This document shows, piece after piece, positions 19,711-32,200 of a DNA stretch of 64,000 nucleotides (position 1 is its first letter; the number at the start of each line of letters is the position of its first letter). Where the stretch lies: NCBI RefSeq assembly GCF_963855985.1, contig NC_087092.1, positions 18,166,001-18,230,000 of the forward strand, given 5' to 3'. The notes under the pieces are model-generated. The model saw only the letters and a list, made by a program, of their open reading frames with translations. It made no database searches and was not told the origin of the DNA. This DNA is from Ostrinia nubilalis (taxonomy: Eukaryota > Arthropoda > Insecta > Lepidoptera > Crambidae). The position numbers and the translations under genes are program-made.

Positions 19711-21785
19711 AGTAATTGGCCTGTACATAGTTATTGGCCACCTTGGCTAAAATAAAAATAAACAAGCATATGTACGTTATTAAGAGTGGAAAAGAGACAC
19801 AAATACTTTCTCTGAGCAATACGCTGTCCAATGTAGTATGTCAGAGTAAGAACAGATGGCACTCTAAACAGCAGAAGCTTTCTTTCGACAACGAGTCGTC
19901 CGAGTAGTCGCATGCTTGTCAAAATTTTAAGGTAAATATTTATGAACATTGTTCGTAATTTAATTGTTTTTGCTTATTATAGTAATTTTACTGTTTTTTT
20001 TGTAAAGAGATAAATGGTAGCTTATGTACATAGATTAAGTTACTTTGTTTTGGAATAAAATAACTTTAAAATTATACCGGCCAATAACTATACCACGTTT
20101 CAATTTATTTCAGTTATTGGCCATGGGTGGCCAATAATTAAATTTTACTTTTATTGTATTTTTATTCAAGATTAAGTTAATTTAACCCTTAAATATTTGC
20201 TATTAAAATACTAACGTCCTAACCTATTAGGATCAGTAATTAGCCGGGGGGCCAATTACTGACACTTATGCACGGCCAATAACTATTTTTATTGATTTAC
20301 TTTACCTAGATTGTTACAAGATGCCGTAGGTAACACAGTATACTAAGGTTGGTATAAGTAGTTGGAACAGAAACACTTAATCAGTTTAAAAAAATAAAAC
20401 AAATAATACCTGAAATGCAAAACAATGAAATTTTTTTATTCTCTATCGTTTGTGGGACTATTTATTATAAGCAAGATGGATTGGAAGCGGAAGTTACTGA
20501 TGAACCTGAACCTGTAAGTCGGGAGAAAGAATCAACATTGAGTGAAATAGGAGAACTTCAAACTAGAGATAGAGAAAGAGAGACAAAAGACCCTAAAACT
20601 GGGACCCAAGAAGATGAGATAGGTACTTGTAGACGAACGAGAACGACGAGATGAACCGTTAAAACAGTTAATGAAGCAGCGTTATCTGAAAATAGAACAC
20701 AACAAAAAATAAATTTGACGACCTGGAAAAAACTGAAACAAGGACTACCAATTTTTATTAGTATTACAGCAGAAGTACATCCACTACCGGCTAAATTGAC
20801 GAAAAAAAGACAATGATCAATAAAACGTACATTAAGGTGAAAGAAATAGAACGAAACAACTTTGATTTAATAGAAATAAAAAACGAAAACTGTAAAGAAA
20901 CTTTAGAAGCAGAAAGTGGAAGCTATGCTGATCTCATCACTTTTTGCATCACGCCAACAGGCAAAAAAAAATCAAGTCTGAAGGACTTTCTACGGATTCC
21001 CCCAGAGCCAGCTCGAAAAGGGAAGAGAAATATATCGCGATTACCGTTTCACATATCAGGCCAGAATATCAGAGGATTCAGGAAGAAAAAGCTAAAGAAA
21101 AAGAATTCCTCCAGAAAGAAAAAAGGGAACGGAAAATTGAAAGAGAACAAAAAAGAGATGACAGAAAACGGAAAGCTGAAGAAAGAAAACTGCTAAAATA
21201 AAATAAAGTAAGAATAATGTATCTGTATCCAATCAAATCTGTAATATTTGCAAAAAGCTTATAAAAAATAGACTTTTAGTATGCTCTGAATGTCACCGTG
21301 TCTTTCATAAATCTTGTGCAACAGCATATTCCTGAAGAAGAAGGAGACTTCTTTGTCACAATTGTTACAATGTTACTGAATGTACTGACGATGATGAGAT
21401 AGATGAAGAAATCGATAAGAGTGATACTGATGACGAATTCTTAGCTAATCTTAAGGAAAGACAAAATGAGTTAGGATTACAAAGCGTGAAGTTTCAGTGA
21501 TTTTTATGGGTTTTTTTCGGTGGCTAATAACTGTACTTCTAGGAGCCAATTACTGTGTTTTTGGGGCCAATAGCTAAATTTAATGTGATCTCTGATATTT
21601 TTAAAATTATTATTGTAATTCTTATCGTATAACACCAAATAGGTACTAGCTTAAATAGCAGCAATATTGTTTTCTCATAATAAAATATAAAAAGTAAACA
21701 AAAGTCGAGTTTTTGTTACATTTAACACAAGTTAACTTACACAACGCTCTTAAAGGGCCAATAACTGTAATTTGTGCACGCCAAG
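19711..21785. mobile_element. Relic of a pogo-like DNA transposon with GGCCAATAACTGT motif arrays
   Basis: A broken transposase C-terminus (20415-21500, plus strand) sits between two clusters of the motif GGCCAATWACTGT. On the left, copies or inverted copies lie at 19711, 19728, 20079, 20111, 20129, 20234, 20250 and 20274. On the right they lie at 21521, 21543, 21565 and 21756. Both orientations occur on the left. Motif arrays enclosing a transposase suggest transposase-binding subterminal repeats. Assignment to pogo/Tc1-mariner rests on the PHD-tailed C-terminus and on the similar element at 55923-56979, which has TA duplications. The ends of this copy are not sharply defined. Confidence 0.55.
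20415..21500 (+). pseudogene. Transposase C-terminal remnant with PHD-like zinc finger
   Basis: The decayed reading passes through three frames. First comes 'FLRIPPEPARKGKR' (about 20980-21030), a proline/basic linker. A highly charged helical stretch rich in EEK and KRE follows (to 21201). The frame from 21207 has ligands C-x2-C at 'ICNIC', C-x2-C at 'VCSEC', H-x2-C at 'FHKSC' and a last C-x2-C at 'LCHNC', then an acidic tail. That ligand order (C4-H-C3) is a PHD-type finger. A TGA at 21333-21335 interrupts it, and the final stop is at 21498-21500. The frames 20415-20654 and 20813 onward hold charged sequence that I cannot align. The catalytic DDE domain is missing. Calling this a CENP-B/pogo-type transposase is inference from the tail. 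Confidence 0.5.
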
Positions 21786-21799
21786 AATGGCATTAGGTA

Positions 21800-22440
21800 C
21801 TTTATCTATATCACTTTTCCGGAAGTTCAAGTCTTTTAATGCATGACTGGAAAGGGATTCGAGGCAAGCATAATTTACCATAAGGATAACTTTATTTAAA
21901 ATTATTCTTGCTAAATGAAACTTTTCTTTTGAACTGTACTCACATGTTCGATGCGAGTCGGAAAGTCGAGCGCCTCGTATTACCGAAACTTTGGCGAAGC
22001 TTTTACGGAATTTGTCGAGCTTTCTGAAGTACAGCCGTGCAAGTATCATTATCGTGTTTAATGTGCACTGAAAAATACAAGAGAGGGAATTTCGCTTTTT
22101 TGTAATAGGTACTAATTGAACAATTGCGGTTTGTAATTTCACCTTCTTTTTTTGTATCATTTGCAACAATCGGTTAAATTCAAACTGCGCGATCCTATAT
22201 AATCTTAATTTGGTACTAAATCGCTCTTTTATTGGTAGGCAAATTGTGGTTAATAATAGGAAATAAATTATTTAAATTTTTGATCCCTGGTTCGGATTCA
22301 TCATCATCGGGAATACTTAATTAAAATTTTAATTACTTTGCGCAAGCAGGCTGAATAAGACTTTCATTCCAGTGAAATGGCGAAGTCAATCATTTCGTAT
22401 TACATCCTTCATCTTTGAAATATCTTTATTAATGTGTACA
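21800..22440. other. No gene seen
   Basis: A 139-codon minus-strand open frame (22169-21750) overlaps the last array motif and has no recognisable domain; I treat it as chance. Confidence 0.4.
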
Positions 22441-22444
22441 ATAA

Positions 22445-22619
22445 TAGCGAAAGGTCACTGACTCACTCGAAGAAACTACAAGTGCTAGGAGTCTCAAATT
22501 TTACATGGGGGTTCCTTTTAGAACGTAGGTGCTTACTAAGACGGGATTTTGCAATATTCAACCTCTTATAAGTGGGTAAAACAGAGTCCACGCATATGAA
22601 GTCGCGGGCGGCCGCTAGT
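22445..22619 (+). mobile_element. Helitron-like (Lep1-type) repeat with CTAGT end
   Basis: It opens with 'TAGCGAAAGGTCACTGACTC', contains 'GGGGGTTCCTTTTAGAACGT' and ends 'GAAGTCGCGGGCGGCCGCTAG' shortened at its T. The subterminal GCGGGCGGCCGC can form a hairpin just before the CTAG. This is the most complete copy of this subfamily in the window. Confidence 0.6.
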
Positions 22620-22744
22620 TAACCATAATTATTTGATGTTGAAAAATTAAGAGCAAAAAATATCAGCTTCCTTCTTTATTTTTATTAATGTTTTTTTTCC
22701 TTCCCTTAATCAATATCAATTAATTTATGTATTTTACGTTCAGT

Positions 22745-23045
22745 TTAAGGATAATCTGGGGGCACGGCAGTGCCCCCGCCAAGTCGAGCGCGAAGCAAAC
22801 ACTGCCGTACCATCCTTTACTGGAACCATTTCGCCGCATTTTCAGGCCCCTATTTGAGAACCTCTGGATAAGACCACAACGCTGAAATTTTCGTCATCTA
22901 GTAAGCTATAATCACATACTTAAAATCCAAAATTTCAAGTCTGTAGGTCATTTAGTTCCGAAGTTAAGCGAAAGCAAAGTTTCGCATTTACGACACTCAC
23001 TCACTCACTGATGATCATCAAAATAGAAAAATAAAAAAATAAAAA
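22745..23045 (+). repeat. Dispersed repeat with GGGGGCAC hairpin and A-rich tail
   Basis: It starts with 'GGGGGCACGGCAGTGCCCCC', which folds on itself, and continues through 'CGCTGAAATTTTCGTCATCT' to 'CACTCACTCACTCACTGATG' and an AAATAAAA-rich tail. The A-rich end suggests a retroposon, but there is no clear RNA polymerase III promoter. I recognise the text as repeated in Lepidoptera without being able to name the class. Confidence 0.45.
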
Positions 23046-23306
23046 AATAAAATTAGCAAGCGGTGCGGTGTCCAGATTTCTTTCATTTCTAGAGCCCGTC
23101 GATTAAGTTGAATGTTGTGTAATTTGCATTTCGTTGATTTCGTTTATTATAATTGTAAGGTTTGCTAAGGTTGTGTTATTAAAACAATTCTGATTCGTTG
23201 TCCATTTTAAAGGTCGTTGAGCTTATTTGTGTTTAATAATCGTAAAAAAAATTCAATAAAACGACGACGTTAAATAATTTTGCCACTTTCTACAAAAAGA
23301 AGTGAA

Positions 23307-23811
23307 ATCCCACCAAAAACATTCTGTAAAAAACTAGCCAAGTCTCGATGGAGCTGCTTGTTTATCTCTAAAAAGTAATGAAATCTAGACAAAGTCGTGC
23401 CAAGTCTATGGTTCCTTACTGCGATTTCTTTATTATTATAGTTAATGTTGTGTGACTTGGCCGTTGAACAATCTTTATTAAGATAATCATACATAAGTAT
23501 TATTGAAATACGCAGCTTTATTAAACCTACAATTGACTGGTTATTGTTGAATCAACGTTTTCCAAGTGGCAATTTTCCATCGTCAATGGGTAGCGGTTCT
23601 GGCGACAGATTGGTGCAATGGTGTCATGGAGCACCTGGTTTTGTCACCCTTCAACGGCCAAGTCACACAACATTAACTATAATAATAAAGAAATCGCAGT
23701 AAGGAACCATAGACTTGGCACGACTTTGTCTAGATTTCATTACTTTTTAGAGATAAACAAGCAGCTCCATCGAGACTTGGCTAGTTTTTTACAGAATGTT
23801 TTTGGTGGGAT
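23307..23811. repeat. Perfect 162-bp inverted duplication
   Basis: The arms 23307-23468 and 23650-23811 read as exact reverse complements over 162 bp with a 181-bp spacer. Each arm, read outward to inward from its own strand, encodes the same 54-residue open stretch (from STAKSHNIN to QNVFGG), inside frames at 23494-23270 on the minus strand and 23618-23815 on the plus strand. I recognise no protein family. The identity points to a recent inverted duplication, to gene conversion, or to an assembly artefact. Confidence 0.8.
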
Positions 23812-24063
23812 ATAATTTACTCGATCAAACAGTGTTTAAATTGGGAACATTTTCAAAACTTAATGTCCTTAACCCAATCAGCTAGAGCTATGTTATAATC
23901 TTAAATTGATATGATATGCATGCCAAAACCTAATTAGGATATTCCGAATGCCATTATATGGTCAAATCTAGTTTGTAGGCAGATAATGGACACAAATGCC
24001 GACTATTAATTAGTGGCACATTCAGCTGGGAAGTGGGAAGCGTCACCACAATGTAGATCAGAT

Positions 24064-24248
24064 CAGTGTACCTACCATGAGTTTACGTTATGTGTGCTCG
24101 CTAGCGAGTACGTCAAAAATCTCTATGAAGATTTTGTTTCTTGAAAGTAGCCGCTAGGGGCGCTGCACAATATGTCATACAATTAATGTCATTTTTTTAC
24201 GTAGTCGCTAGCGAACACACCTAACGTAAACTCATGGTAAGCACACAG
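24064..24248. mobile_element. MITE with CATGAGTTTACGTTA ends, copy 1
   Basis: Inverted ends of about 40 bp run from CAGTGTACCTACCATGAG through GCTCGCTAGCGA. The middle contains 'CTAGGGGCGCTGCACAATAT'. A second copy at 25712-25897 is nearly the same throughout. The CAGTG tips resemble hAT ends, but no 8-bp target duplication could be confirmed. Confidence 0.75.
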
Positions 24249-24259
24249 TAGATCGATTT

Positions 24260-25310
24260 TGTACTAAATCGTCTGTCTACTCCACGTGGTCAGAATCTAT
24301 AGCGTTATCTTTAACGAAACCTAACTATTTAGTGATCGCGTGTGTATTAAACATTTAAAACTCTCTATATCTTAGTTTTCAGTGCAGAGATTTTACCTTT
24401 GGTTGTGCAATCACAAAAACCTTAGTCAAAGTTTTTTAGGCCCTTTCCAGAGTATGAATAAATAATGACTTTGTGCTATCTTTAAGCTCCTTGTTGAAAA
24501 TGGGAGTCTTCTTTATCTGACTGTTTTAGAATAATATCACCAATTAACATCTTTGTGAGCAAATTGAAACATGTTGCAATCGGAAAATATGAAAACAACC
24601 GTTGATTTCATTCAATTGCTCTGAAACCGCGTGGAATCCAATAAATGAAATAAGAGCAATCAATTCATTTATCAATAATATCGGATTATAATATTATATC
24701 ACACAATGGCTTTCAATTTAACATGCCACATTGTACAGTTCGTGTTATCCCTTCAACAAATTTAATCTCTTTAGCTCTTTGATATTGTGAACAACTAACT
24801 AACTTTTTGAATTTTAAAATAGAGCATTGAAAGAAAATAACCTATTACATTGCTTTTATTTTCAGGTAGGTAGAGGGTACTTTTAAATATCAAACTACTT
24901 ATTCACAGTTATGTTGATAATTTGCTAGATACCTACTCAATAGTGAACTTGTAATGAACCGAATAACAATTTTCTCAACTTCGCGCATGTCTGCATCACA
25001 TTGCATCATGCAACTGGGATTTGACTTGTCAAAATGTCATTAAAATATCCAATATTCCTTCCCATCAGTGCAAATATTGCTAGGAATTTGATCAAACCCA
25101 ATCGATGGCGGTTTGATTTTGGCACTAGACAAATTGCCTGGGGCTGGAACTGTCTGGCATTGGCATTAGGTTAATAAAGTTTTGAATAGTTCAAAGCTTA
25201 GCATTGACAGGCCAAGATTAAAGGCTTTTGTGCCATGATGTCCTGTTTTTCTTCTCTCTTCTTGTCTTTGGCAAGGATTTATAATTATAATTTTCCTCAA
25301 AATGTAGGAT
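24260..25310. other. No gene seen
   Basis: AT-rich sequence between MITEs; no open frame of note and no recognised repeat. Confidence 0.4.
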
Positions 25311-25314
25311 AGGA

Positions 25315-25427
25315 AGGCCTAGGATGTGCGCCGCGATAAGCAGTTACCGGCATTTTATCGATTTTGCCCCATACATTTTGATGTCTAAAATCATCGATAA
25401 GATCTTATCACGCCGCGCATCCTAATT
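25315..25427. mobile_element. MITE with GCGCGCCGCGATAA ends, copy 1
   Basis: The left AGGATGTGCGCCGCGATAAG is mirrored by the right CTTATCACGCCGCGCATCCT. The centre contains 'CCCCATACATTTTG', as in the second copy at 61091-61203. The copy is short, palindromic and non-coding. Confidence 0.7.
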
Positions 25428-25711
25428 CGGCTGAACACGTGTAATCAACGTTGATTTCAATCGAAGTGAAAAGTTTAGCAGAATCTCTTGTACATAGTAC
25501 ACTCCAACATTAAAGACCCCGAGCTAAACTGCTCAAACTCCCGCTTTTCCGCATATGCAATTGCCTTTGTCGATCCTACAATATAATAGTCTTCCTATGA
25601 CGTAGAGCGCGTACAACTGCGACGTCGAGAGCGGCTGTGATCGTGTTTTATTGCTTTGACTTTGATACACACAGACGCAATACACAATGCGTCTTTGAAT
25701 TCTGCTGCGTT

Positions 25712-25897
25712 CAGTGTGCTTACCATGAGTTCACGTTAGGTGAGCTCGCTAGCGAGTACGTCAAAAAAATCTATGAAGATTTTATTTCTTGAAAGTTGCC
25801 ACTAGGGGCGCTGCACAATATGTCATACATTTAAATGTCATTTTTTTACGCAGTCGCTAGCGAGCACACCTAACGTAAACTCATGGTAAGCACACAG
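25712..25897. mobile_element. MITE with CATGAGTTTACGTTA ends, copy 2
   Basis: Same family as 24064-24248: ends CAGTGTGCTTACCATGAG, internal CGCTAGCGA on both sides, and the shared centre 'CTAGGGGCGCTGCACAATAT'. The two lie about 1.6 kb apart and differ at scattered bases, so they are separate insertions or an old duplication. Confidence 0.75.
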
Positions 25898-26169
25898 ATC
25901 ATGCTGGTTGAATAGTTTATATGCTGCTCAACCCTAGGCTCGCGGGCCACAGTGAAAGAATTTTAAGTAGCCTGCGCCTGTATAGTTTGATCTTAAATCT
26001 TAATAATTGAGTTTTTATTGCGCTTGTCCTGAGAGTAGGTAACTGAAATAGGAAATGTAAGTGGCTCGTCGTTAACGACTACATCCACCGTTTGGCCCGA
26101 CTCGTCATTGTTGTTGAGCAGCCTTGCTCTAGGTTTAGCGCATGATTTAAGACGATTAATATTATTACC

Positions 26170-26230
26170 TTCGTTCGTTCGTTCGTTTCAGCCAAATGAC
26201 GTCCACTGCTGGACAAAGGCCTCCTCCAAG
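26170..26230 (-). mobile_element. RTE-type LINE, 3' terminal fragment
   Basis: On the minus strand it reads GGAGGCCTTTGTCCAGCAGT, then GGACGTCATTTGGCTGAAAC and ACGAACGA repeats. Only the final codons of the RTE protein and the tail remain. Confidence 0.65.
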
Positions 26231-26239
26231 GTTTTTATT

Positions 26240-29200
26240 TACGGTGTTATTATTACCTTACATTTTATTAATCTCTAGATTAAGTACGAAATCATCAAAA
26301 TAATTTGAAACATTTATTAGTCCAGTGTAAGACCCTAACGATTGGCTCTTCAAAGCAATAAGACTAAGTATTTTATTGGATTATTAGGATTGCCTAACTG
26401 TAATTAAGCACAACAGAGAAATAAATGAAGCCTTTTCTATCTGGCAGCCTATTATTTGCTAGGCACTCGAACCAAAATGATATATTAAACCGAAAGTCTA
26501 TACGCCCACGGCTAGATATGCCACTTGACTATTTGCTATCTAGCTCTGGAGCAGATGATAATGTAATATTGGCTTCATAAAGCACTTACCCGAGCATTAA
26601 TACTCATCAGCCATGGCGTATAAGCGGCGATAAATTACTCCCCCGTACACTCGCGAGCAGAATACATACGCACTATTCGGTATTCGGTTGTTTCGCTGGA
26701 ATTTATGAGTGCAAGAAAAACGATTCCGATATCGGCTGTAAGAACTCGTTTAATTTTTGCTCGAGTGAGTGAAAGAAACCAATATTGAAACCTACATATA
26801 CGAAAACATTTATTTTTTCTGATGATAACCTTGAATGAATACATTGAACCCAGTACAAAGTAAAAAGGCACTGAAAAATGATAATTTCTGCCAAATCCTG
26901 ATAAACTTTAATAAATTAAACTTAGAACTAACATTGGTGTAGGTACATGTGCTTTTGTGGCTGATTGTACATCACTAATCGTTATTCAATTTGGCTGAGA
27001 GCGGCACTGTCTATTATGATATGAGCATCAGATGATCGTAAAGATGTTAACTATCGGCTGCTCAATAATAGCGCCTGGCTATTTGCAGATATTTATGATA
27101 TGTTGTTTTTAAAAGATTTAATCAAGGATATAACACGCTAATATTTACAAAAATCTTACATCATTGAAAGTAGAGTTGTTCCGGAACGTGATAAAATGTA
27201 TATTACTCATATTTCCGAGTACGAAAAGGTTACTGTGAAAAGAATAGATTTAAAATTAACTGTAAGTAGGTATAATTTAAGAATAACTTTGCTCTTGGAG
27301 TACCTAATTAAAATTGTGCTCAAACTATTCCGCATCTATGTTTCGGCACTTGGCCCTCAGATTGTAGTCGTTCTGAAGCACTTAAACATCCGAGTAACTC
27401 CTAAAGACTTATCATAAATACATAAAACTCGGAACTACGATAGAAGAAGATTGAATAAGTTCATGTGCGGTCCACTTATAAGCCGGCGACTGGCGGCCAG
27501 CCAAGTAGAGACTAGCCGTTCCGCCCCGCTGCCCCGCAAAGCTTCTAAGTAACGTTTTCCTTTTTTAAAATCTTGTTCGGTTGCCAGGTATCCGCGATTC
27601 GGGAACACTCTTTTAGAAAAGGAGTAGAACACTTGGCGGTTATGCCCTGTTGGGTTTGTGTTTTGTGTGTTCTGCCAAACGCAATTTGTAATCTTGGCTT
27701 GTTACATTGCAAATTTGCAAGGCGTATCGTTATCTACAGCTTGATTTATTTGCTCCAGGCCTAAGGGTATTTTTAGTTACATGAGCTGGACGTAATTTCT
27801 CTAGCTCCATCTAATCTTATCTTAAAAATTAATAAATGTATAGGTATCGGAGCTTAGAATAATTATTTACATTATCTACGAGTGTACAAAAAATACAGTA
27901 AAGGTATTTTAGAGAAATGTGCAGGCTGCCTTTAGTCGTAAAAACTTAAGAGGGCCATTAGAGTTTATGCAAATCACTCCTCAATATGTACATAATGGAT
28001 GATTCTTAAATTTTTACTTCATCGAACTAACTTGAAGTTATTATTTTGCAGATCAAGTCGTGGGCTTCAGCAAATATTTTATTTTATTTTCAATGTATCT
28101 TTTCGTTGTTATCGCCCCCATCAGTCCTCTTAGCTGAACAATAATCACAACACCCGCGTTAGTTCGGGCCGGCGAGTTATGATATCCACTCGGTTGCGAA
28201 AGTGCTCGGGAGTCAATAGTGCGGAACGCGCCGGAGTCGTTTTGGCCGGTCGCCAGTGCCCGATGTTACAACTACCCACATCACAGCCCAAGCAAACCGA
28301 GCAATTCAGTCTCTTTGGCTATTTTTTTAAGCTTCGGCCAAACCAACGAGTGCAGGTCGCGTCGGTGATCACTGCGCGTGCATAGATCGCCGCGACTAAT
28401 GACAGGACGCGTTGATGTGAACTCATCGCTACAAAGTCATACACGACATCTAATCGCCATAGCTTACGCGGTGGTTTGATCAAACATTTAAACGGCTGAA
28501 CCAATGTTGAAGCACATCGGCTGCAAGAGAATATTTTAATTCCGATCGCGATAACGATACTTGCATTCATGAGGAAATTAAATTCAAATTGAAAAAAAAA
28601 AAGTCTAACAAAGGTACGAACGTTTGTTACGAGCAAGGGCAGAAGATAAGCATTCTATTTAAGCAGGATTTACCTTTTTTTAGATTAGTAAACCTGGAAA
28701 ACGTTAAAGTAGTTAAAAAATCTTACGTTTCATTGTGTTCCTTCATTCACACGATGACTTTGTGTTTTCGCTCCCACTTCCTTCACTCTTTACATTTTTC
28801 ATGAGTCTTGCCTCTCCAATTACACTTGATGATTAAGAGCGGAAAATCTAAAAACAATACACGATATCTTTGCATACGCCAACGATTTAATCTTAGATGT
28901 CTTATGTCTGCAGGGACAGCGCATTGGTAATGAACTGGCTGATCAAATACGTCCAGGGAATTGAAACTAGATGTTAGCACGAGAACTTCTAAACACGTTC
29001 TCGTTTAATCTAGCTCACTGGCTGTGTAGTGTACCCACTTCAAGTCGGTTCCCCTGGCGATGGCGCTGTGATTTGAATGGAGGGCCTGAAATTTTCAGGT
29101 CAGCGTTTGTTGATTATGGGCATGTTTTGCATAATAATAGAAGATGGTATTAACAATAGGCATACAGTTACGTGCGACCGTAATCACTTTTATTTTGAGT

Positions 29201-32200
29201 TTCTTTTATTAGAGTCCCTTTTGTTTCAGAGAGTAAATTTATAGATGAGGTTTACGCCCGTATTTACAAACGATACTTACTTAAGTGAAGCAGCAGATCG
29301 AACGCACAGCGTTGAATAGAGCTTTGTGATTGGTACATGTGCCACCCAGTGCGTCCACGCGAGATCTCATGTTAAGTTTGTGAATTATAAGTTCGTTCAC
29401 TTTTAAAATTGTTTGTGAAAATGGTTTAAACAATAATATAGTAGACCATCACTTACTTTAATGTACTTAGATTCAAAGTAGGTGTTCATATTGAAAATTC
29501 GTCGCTTGTTAAAAAAAGTTTATTCTTCCATATGATAATTGTGTGCACGGTGAAATAAATTCCGAAAGCTCGTCCAATAAGTATAATAATAGACCTGTAA
29601 TGAAGCATAAGAAAAGGTTTATATACACCGCCGACAAACGGCGTGAGTAGATAAGACGACCCGCGGCTGCTCGCGCGACGAGGGCTCAAATATTTGCGCG
29701 CCGGATTGCTGGAACTCGACCTGTTTGCTGACTGCGCCCCGGGACACAGCGGAGAAACAGTCAGTAACTAGCTCACGTGCAATATTAAGTTAAAGTTATT
29801 CCCGTCTGGCATAGTCACTCTGGAATAACTTTTTAACTAAAAATACTTCAACATTGGTTAAAGAAACAGAATTAGTGCAAAATAGGATAACCATAAACAA
29901 AACTGTTCTCTCCTCAATTGTCTGGAAGCGATCACTTCCTAGTATAAGTCCACCTATAAGAGTAATTTTTATCCGATATGAATGTAGGTACACATTTAAT
30001 TAAACTTATTTTAAAATGATAGTAAGCCTTCTGAGCCTACGTCTATGGGTTCGATGTGAGAGGAGTTATAGAGATTTCTCTATGACTAGGCAGTTTCAGA
30101 ATTTGGTTATATTCAAGATGTTTACCTTAATATTTCACTGAGATTTCTACCGTAACATGGTGAGGTAGAAGATGTCAGAAGTTTTATTACTACTAATAAT
30201 GTAGTTCCTATCACCCGACAAGAATTACTGACCTAATTTTATCTTATTAAACCTACCTTCTTTTCACGCGCTTTGCGAGAAGTTACGGTCAAAGTTTCCA
30301 CGTCTGGAAAGTTACCGTAGCCCTGGAAAAGGTGAAAATTTTGTTTTACTGAGTTATGCTCGTACTACCTATTGGTTATCCTGTGGTTCCGAGTAAAACA
30401 AAAACAAATTATATTAACCGTATTTGTCCGACCGTGGCTGTCAATTGTAGAAACTGACTGGCATAATTATGCGAATCTGCAACTGCAGCTGGCGTTTCTG
30501 ATGTGAAGGTACAAATATAAATTATTTGTATTAAATTTTAGTTAGACTACGTATTTTAATTTTAAAGATTATGAAATGAAAAAAAAAGGCTTTATGGCAC
30601 ATTAAACAATAGTTAATTTTATTTTATTATGGAACTGCAGAACAGACACACCATTGTCATGGTAATTTCAGTGGACGTTGAATCAGAGCGTTTTGCTCCG
30701 GAACTATCGAAACGATTCAGCGCGATAAGTGACAATCCATTTGAATTTCAAGGAGTCAAAACAGATCACCTCGGCGCCTGTATGCATTTATTTGTAACAT
30801 CACCTTTAAAACTTTATCTTTAAGATATCGAATAGGTAAGTAGATAGATAACACGAAACTGTCAGAGTTCAATCTAAAATTTAAAATAATATTATTATCA
30901 GGAACCTTATCACAAGAAAGTCAATCAAAAAAGGTGAATCACAACATTTTTAAATTATGATAAACAATTTGTAATTTAAAGGACAAAAGGTAAGTAGAGG
31001 TATTTGTTAAGTACATCAGCCTAAGTAAACTAAATTGCAACAAAAATCTTTTGTGAGCTTTCTTTCTCTTTTTATAAACTACCAAACCAAACATTCATAA
31101 AATATATCACGAATAATATTTGGAGCTGTGAACATTTTATTTAAGAAATATCGTATGCCGCTCAAGCCCGACTCCACTTCACACAAGATTTCCGCCGCTC
31201 GCAAAGATCGCTGAAACGTCATCGTATTGACTAGAGCACTCGATGTTTATCCTCGAATCAGTATTCATGTATACAGAGATGTTTCTGAACCGATTCGGAT
31301 CGCAGTAGACTCAGTTCGCTCCGACCCAAGTATTGGAAAAGACGCGCAAGCACTTCAGGCGAAGTTAAATAGAAGTGTTAAGTGCCAGCTCCGCGCAGAT
31401 TTGGATGAGCGACGGAGGAGTAGTGATGGGGAATGCTAGTAGGATATCGATAGATTATATTACCTTTGCGGCCGATTTTTAGACTCGATTTTAAGTTTAT
31501 TCAAAGTCCAATAAAGTGCATAACAAATGTCAAGCATACTGGGTGAGAAAATACGAGATAGAGTCCATGGTATTTGTGCAATGTGACTCATTGACTAGAT
31601 TTAGAATGATAGGATTAATTTATTCATTGTGTGTGTGTTGTATTTATAAGTATTAAGAAAAATCAATGTAACTTATGAGAGGATTAATAATAAAATAAAA
31701 AAATAAAATAAATGACAACTAAAATCACAATGGCGCTTCCAAAAGATATATAAATTACTTCTCCTGAATTTAGTGTGGTATTTATCCACCCACCACCGTC
31801 GTCATACTTAGGTACCTATTTATTTACGTTTCGTGAGGTTTATTACATAACGAAATTGTTTTGTTTCAGATCGCTGAGTATTCCTGGCCTTTGTCCCGAA
31901 CAGGTGAGTCGAATTTTTCTTGACGGCTACATTATGTCACATTATTTATTTTGTTACGTTTATTTTGATACCTACCTTTGCTGTTATCTTCTTGACATGC
32001 CAGCATTTTTGACACTACGTTATTACCGGATGGAATTCAAATTAACCTAGGCACCGTTATAATGTTGTGGTTTATGTTCCGAAGAAGTAAGTATTAGGTT
32101 GCGGTTGCGAATACTTTTAGGAACAAACTCTTCGTGATTAGCGCAGAGCTTATTACAAGGGAGACATGGGTTAAGCATTTTTGCAAGACAAAGTTTGATT

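Noticed and set aside
21750..22169. 139-codon minus-strand frame
   Set aside because: Overlaps an array motif of the pogo-like relic and has no domain that I recognise.
26170..26190. CRISPR-like or satellite array from TTCG repeats
   Set aside because: Short simple repeat that is the tail of an RTE element; no spacer structure is present anywhere in the window.
29620..29780. Promoter and first exon of a host gene
   Set aside because: A TATA-like sequence and GC-rich patch are suggestive, but there is no linked coding sequence or transcript evidence.
31227..31439. 70-codon frame in a GC-richer patch as an exon
   Set aside because: Begins at a non-ATG codon, lacks convincing splice sites and matches nothing known to me.
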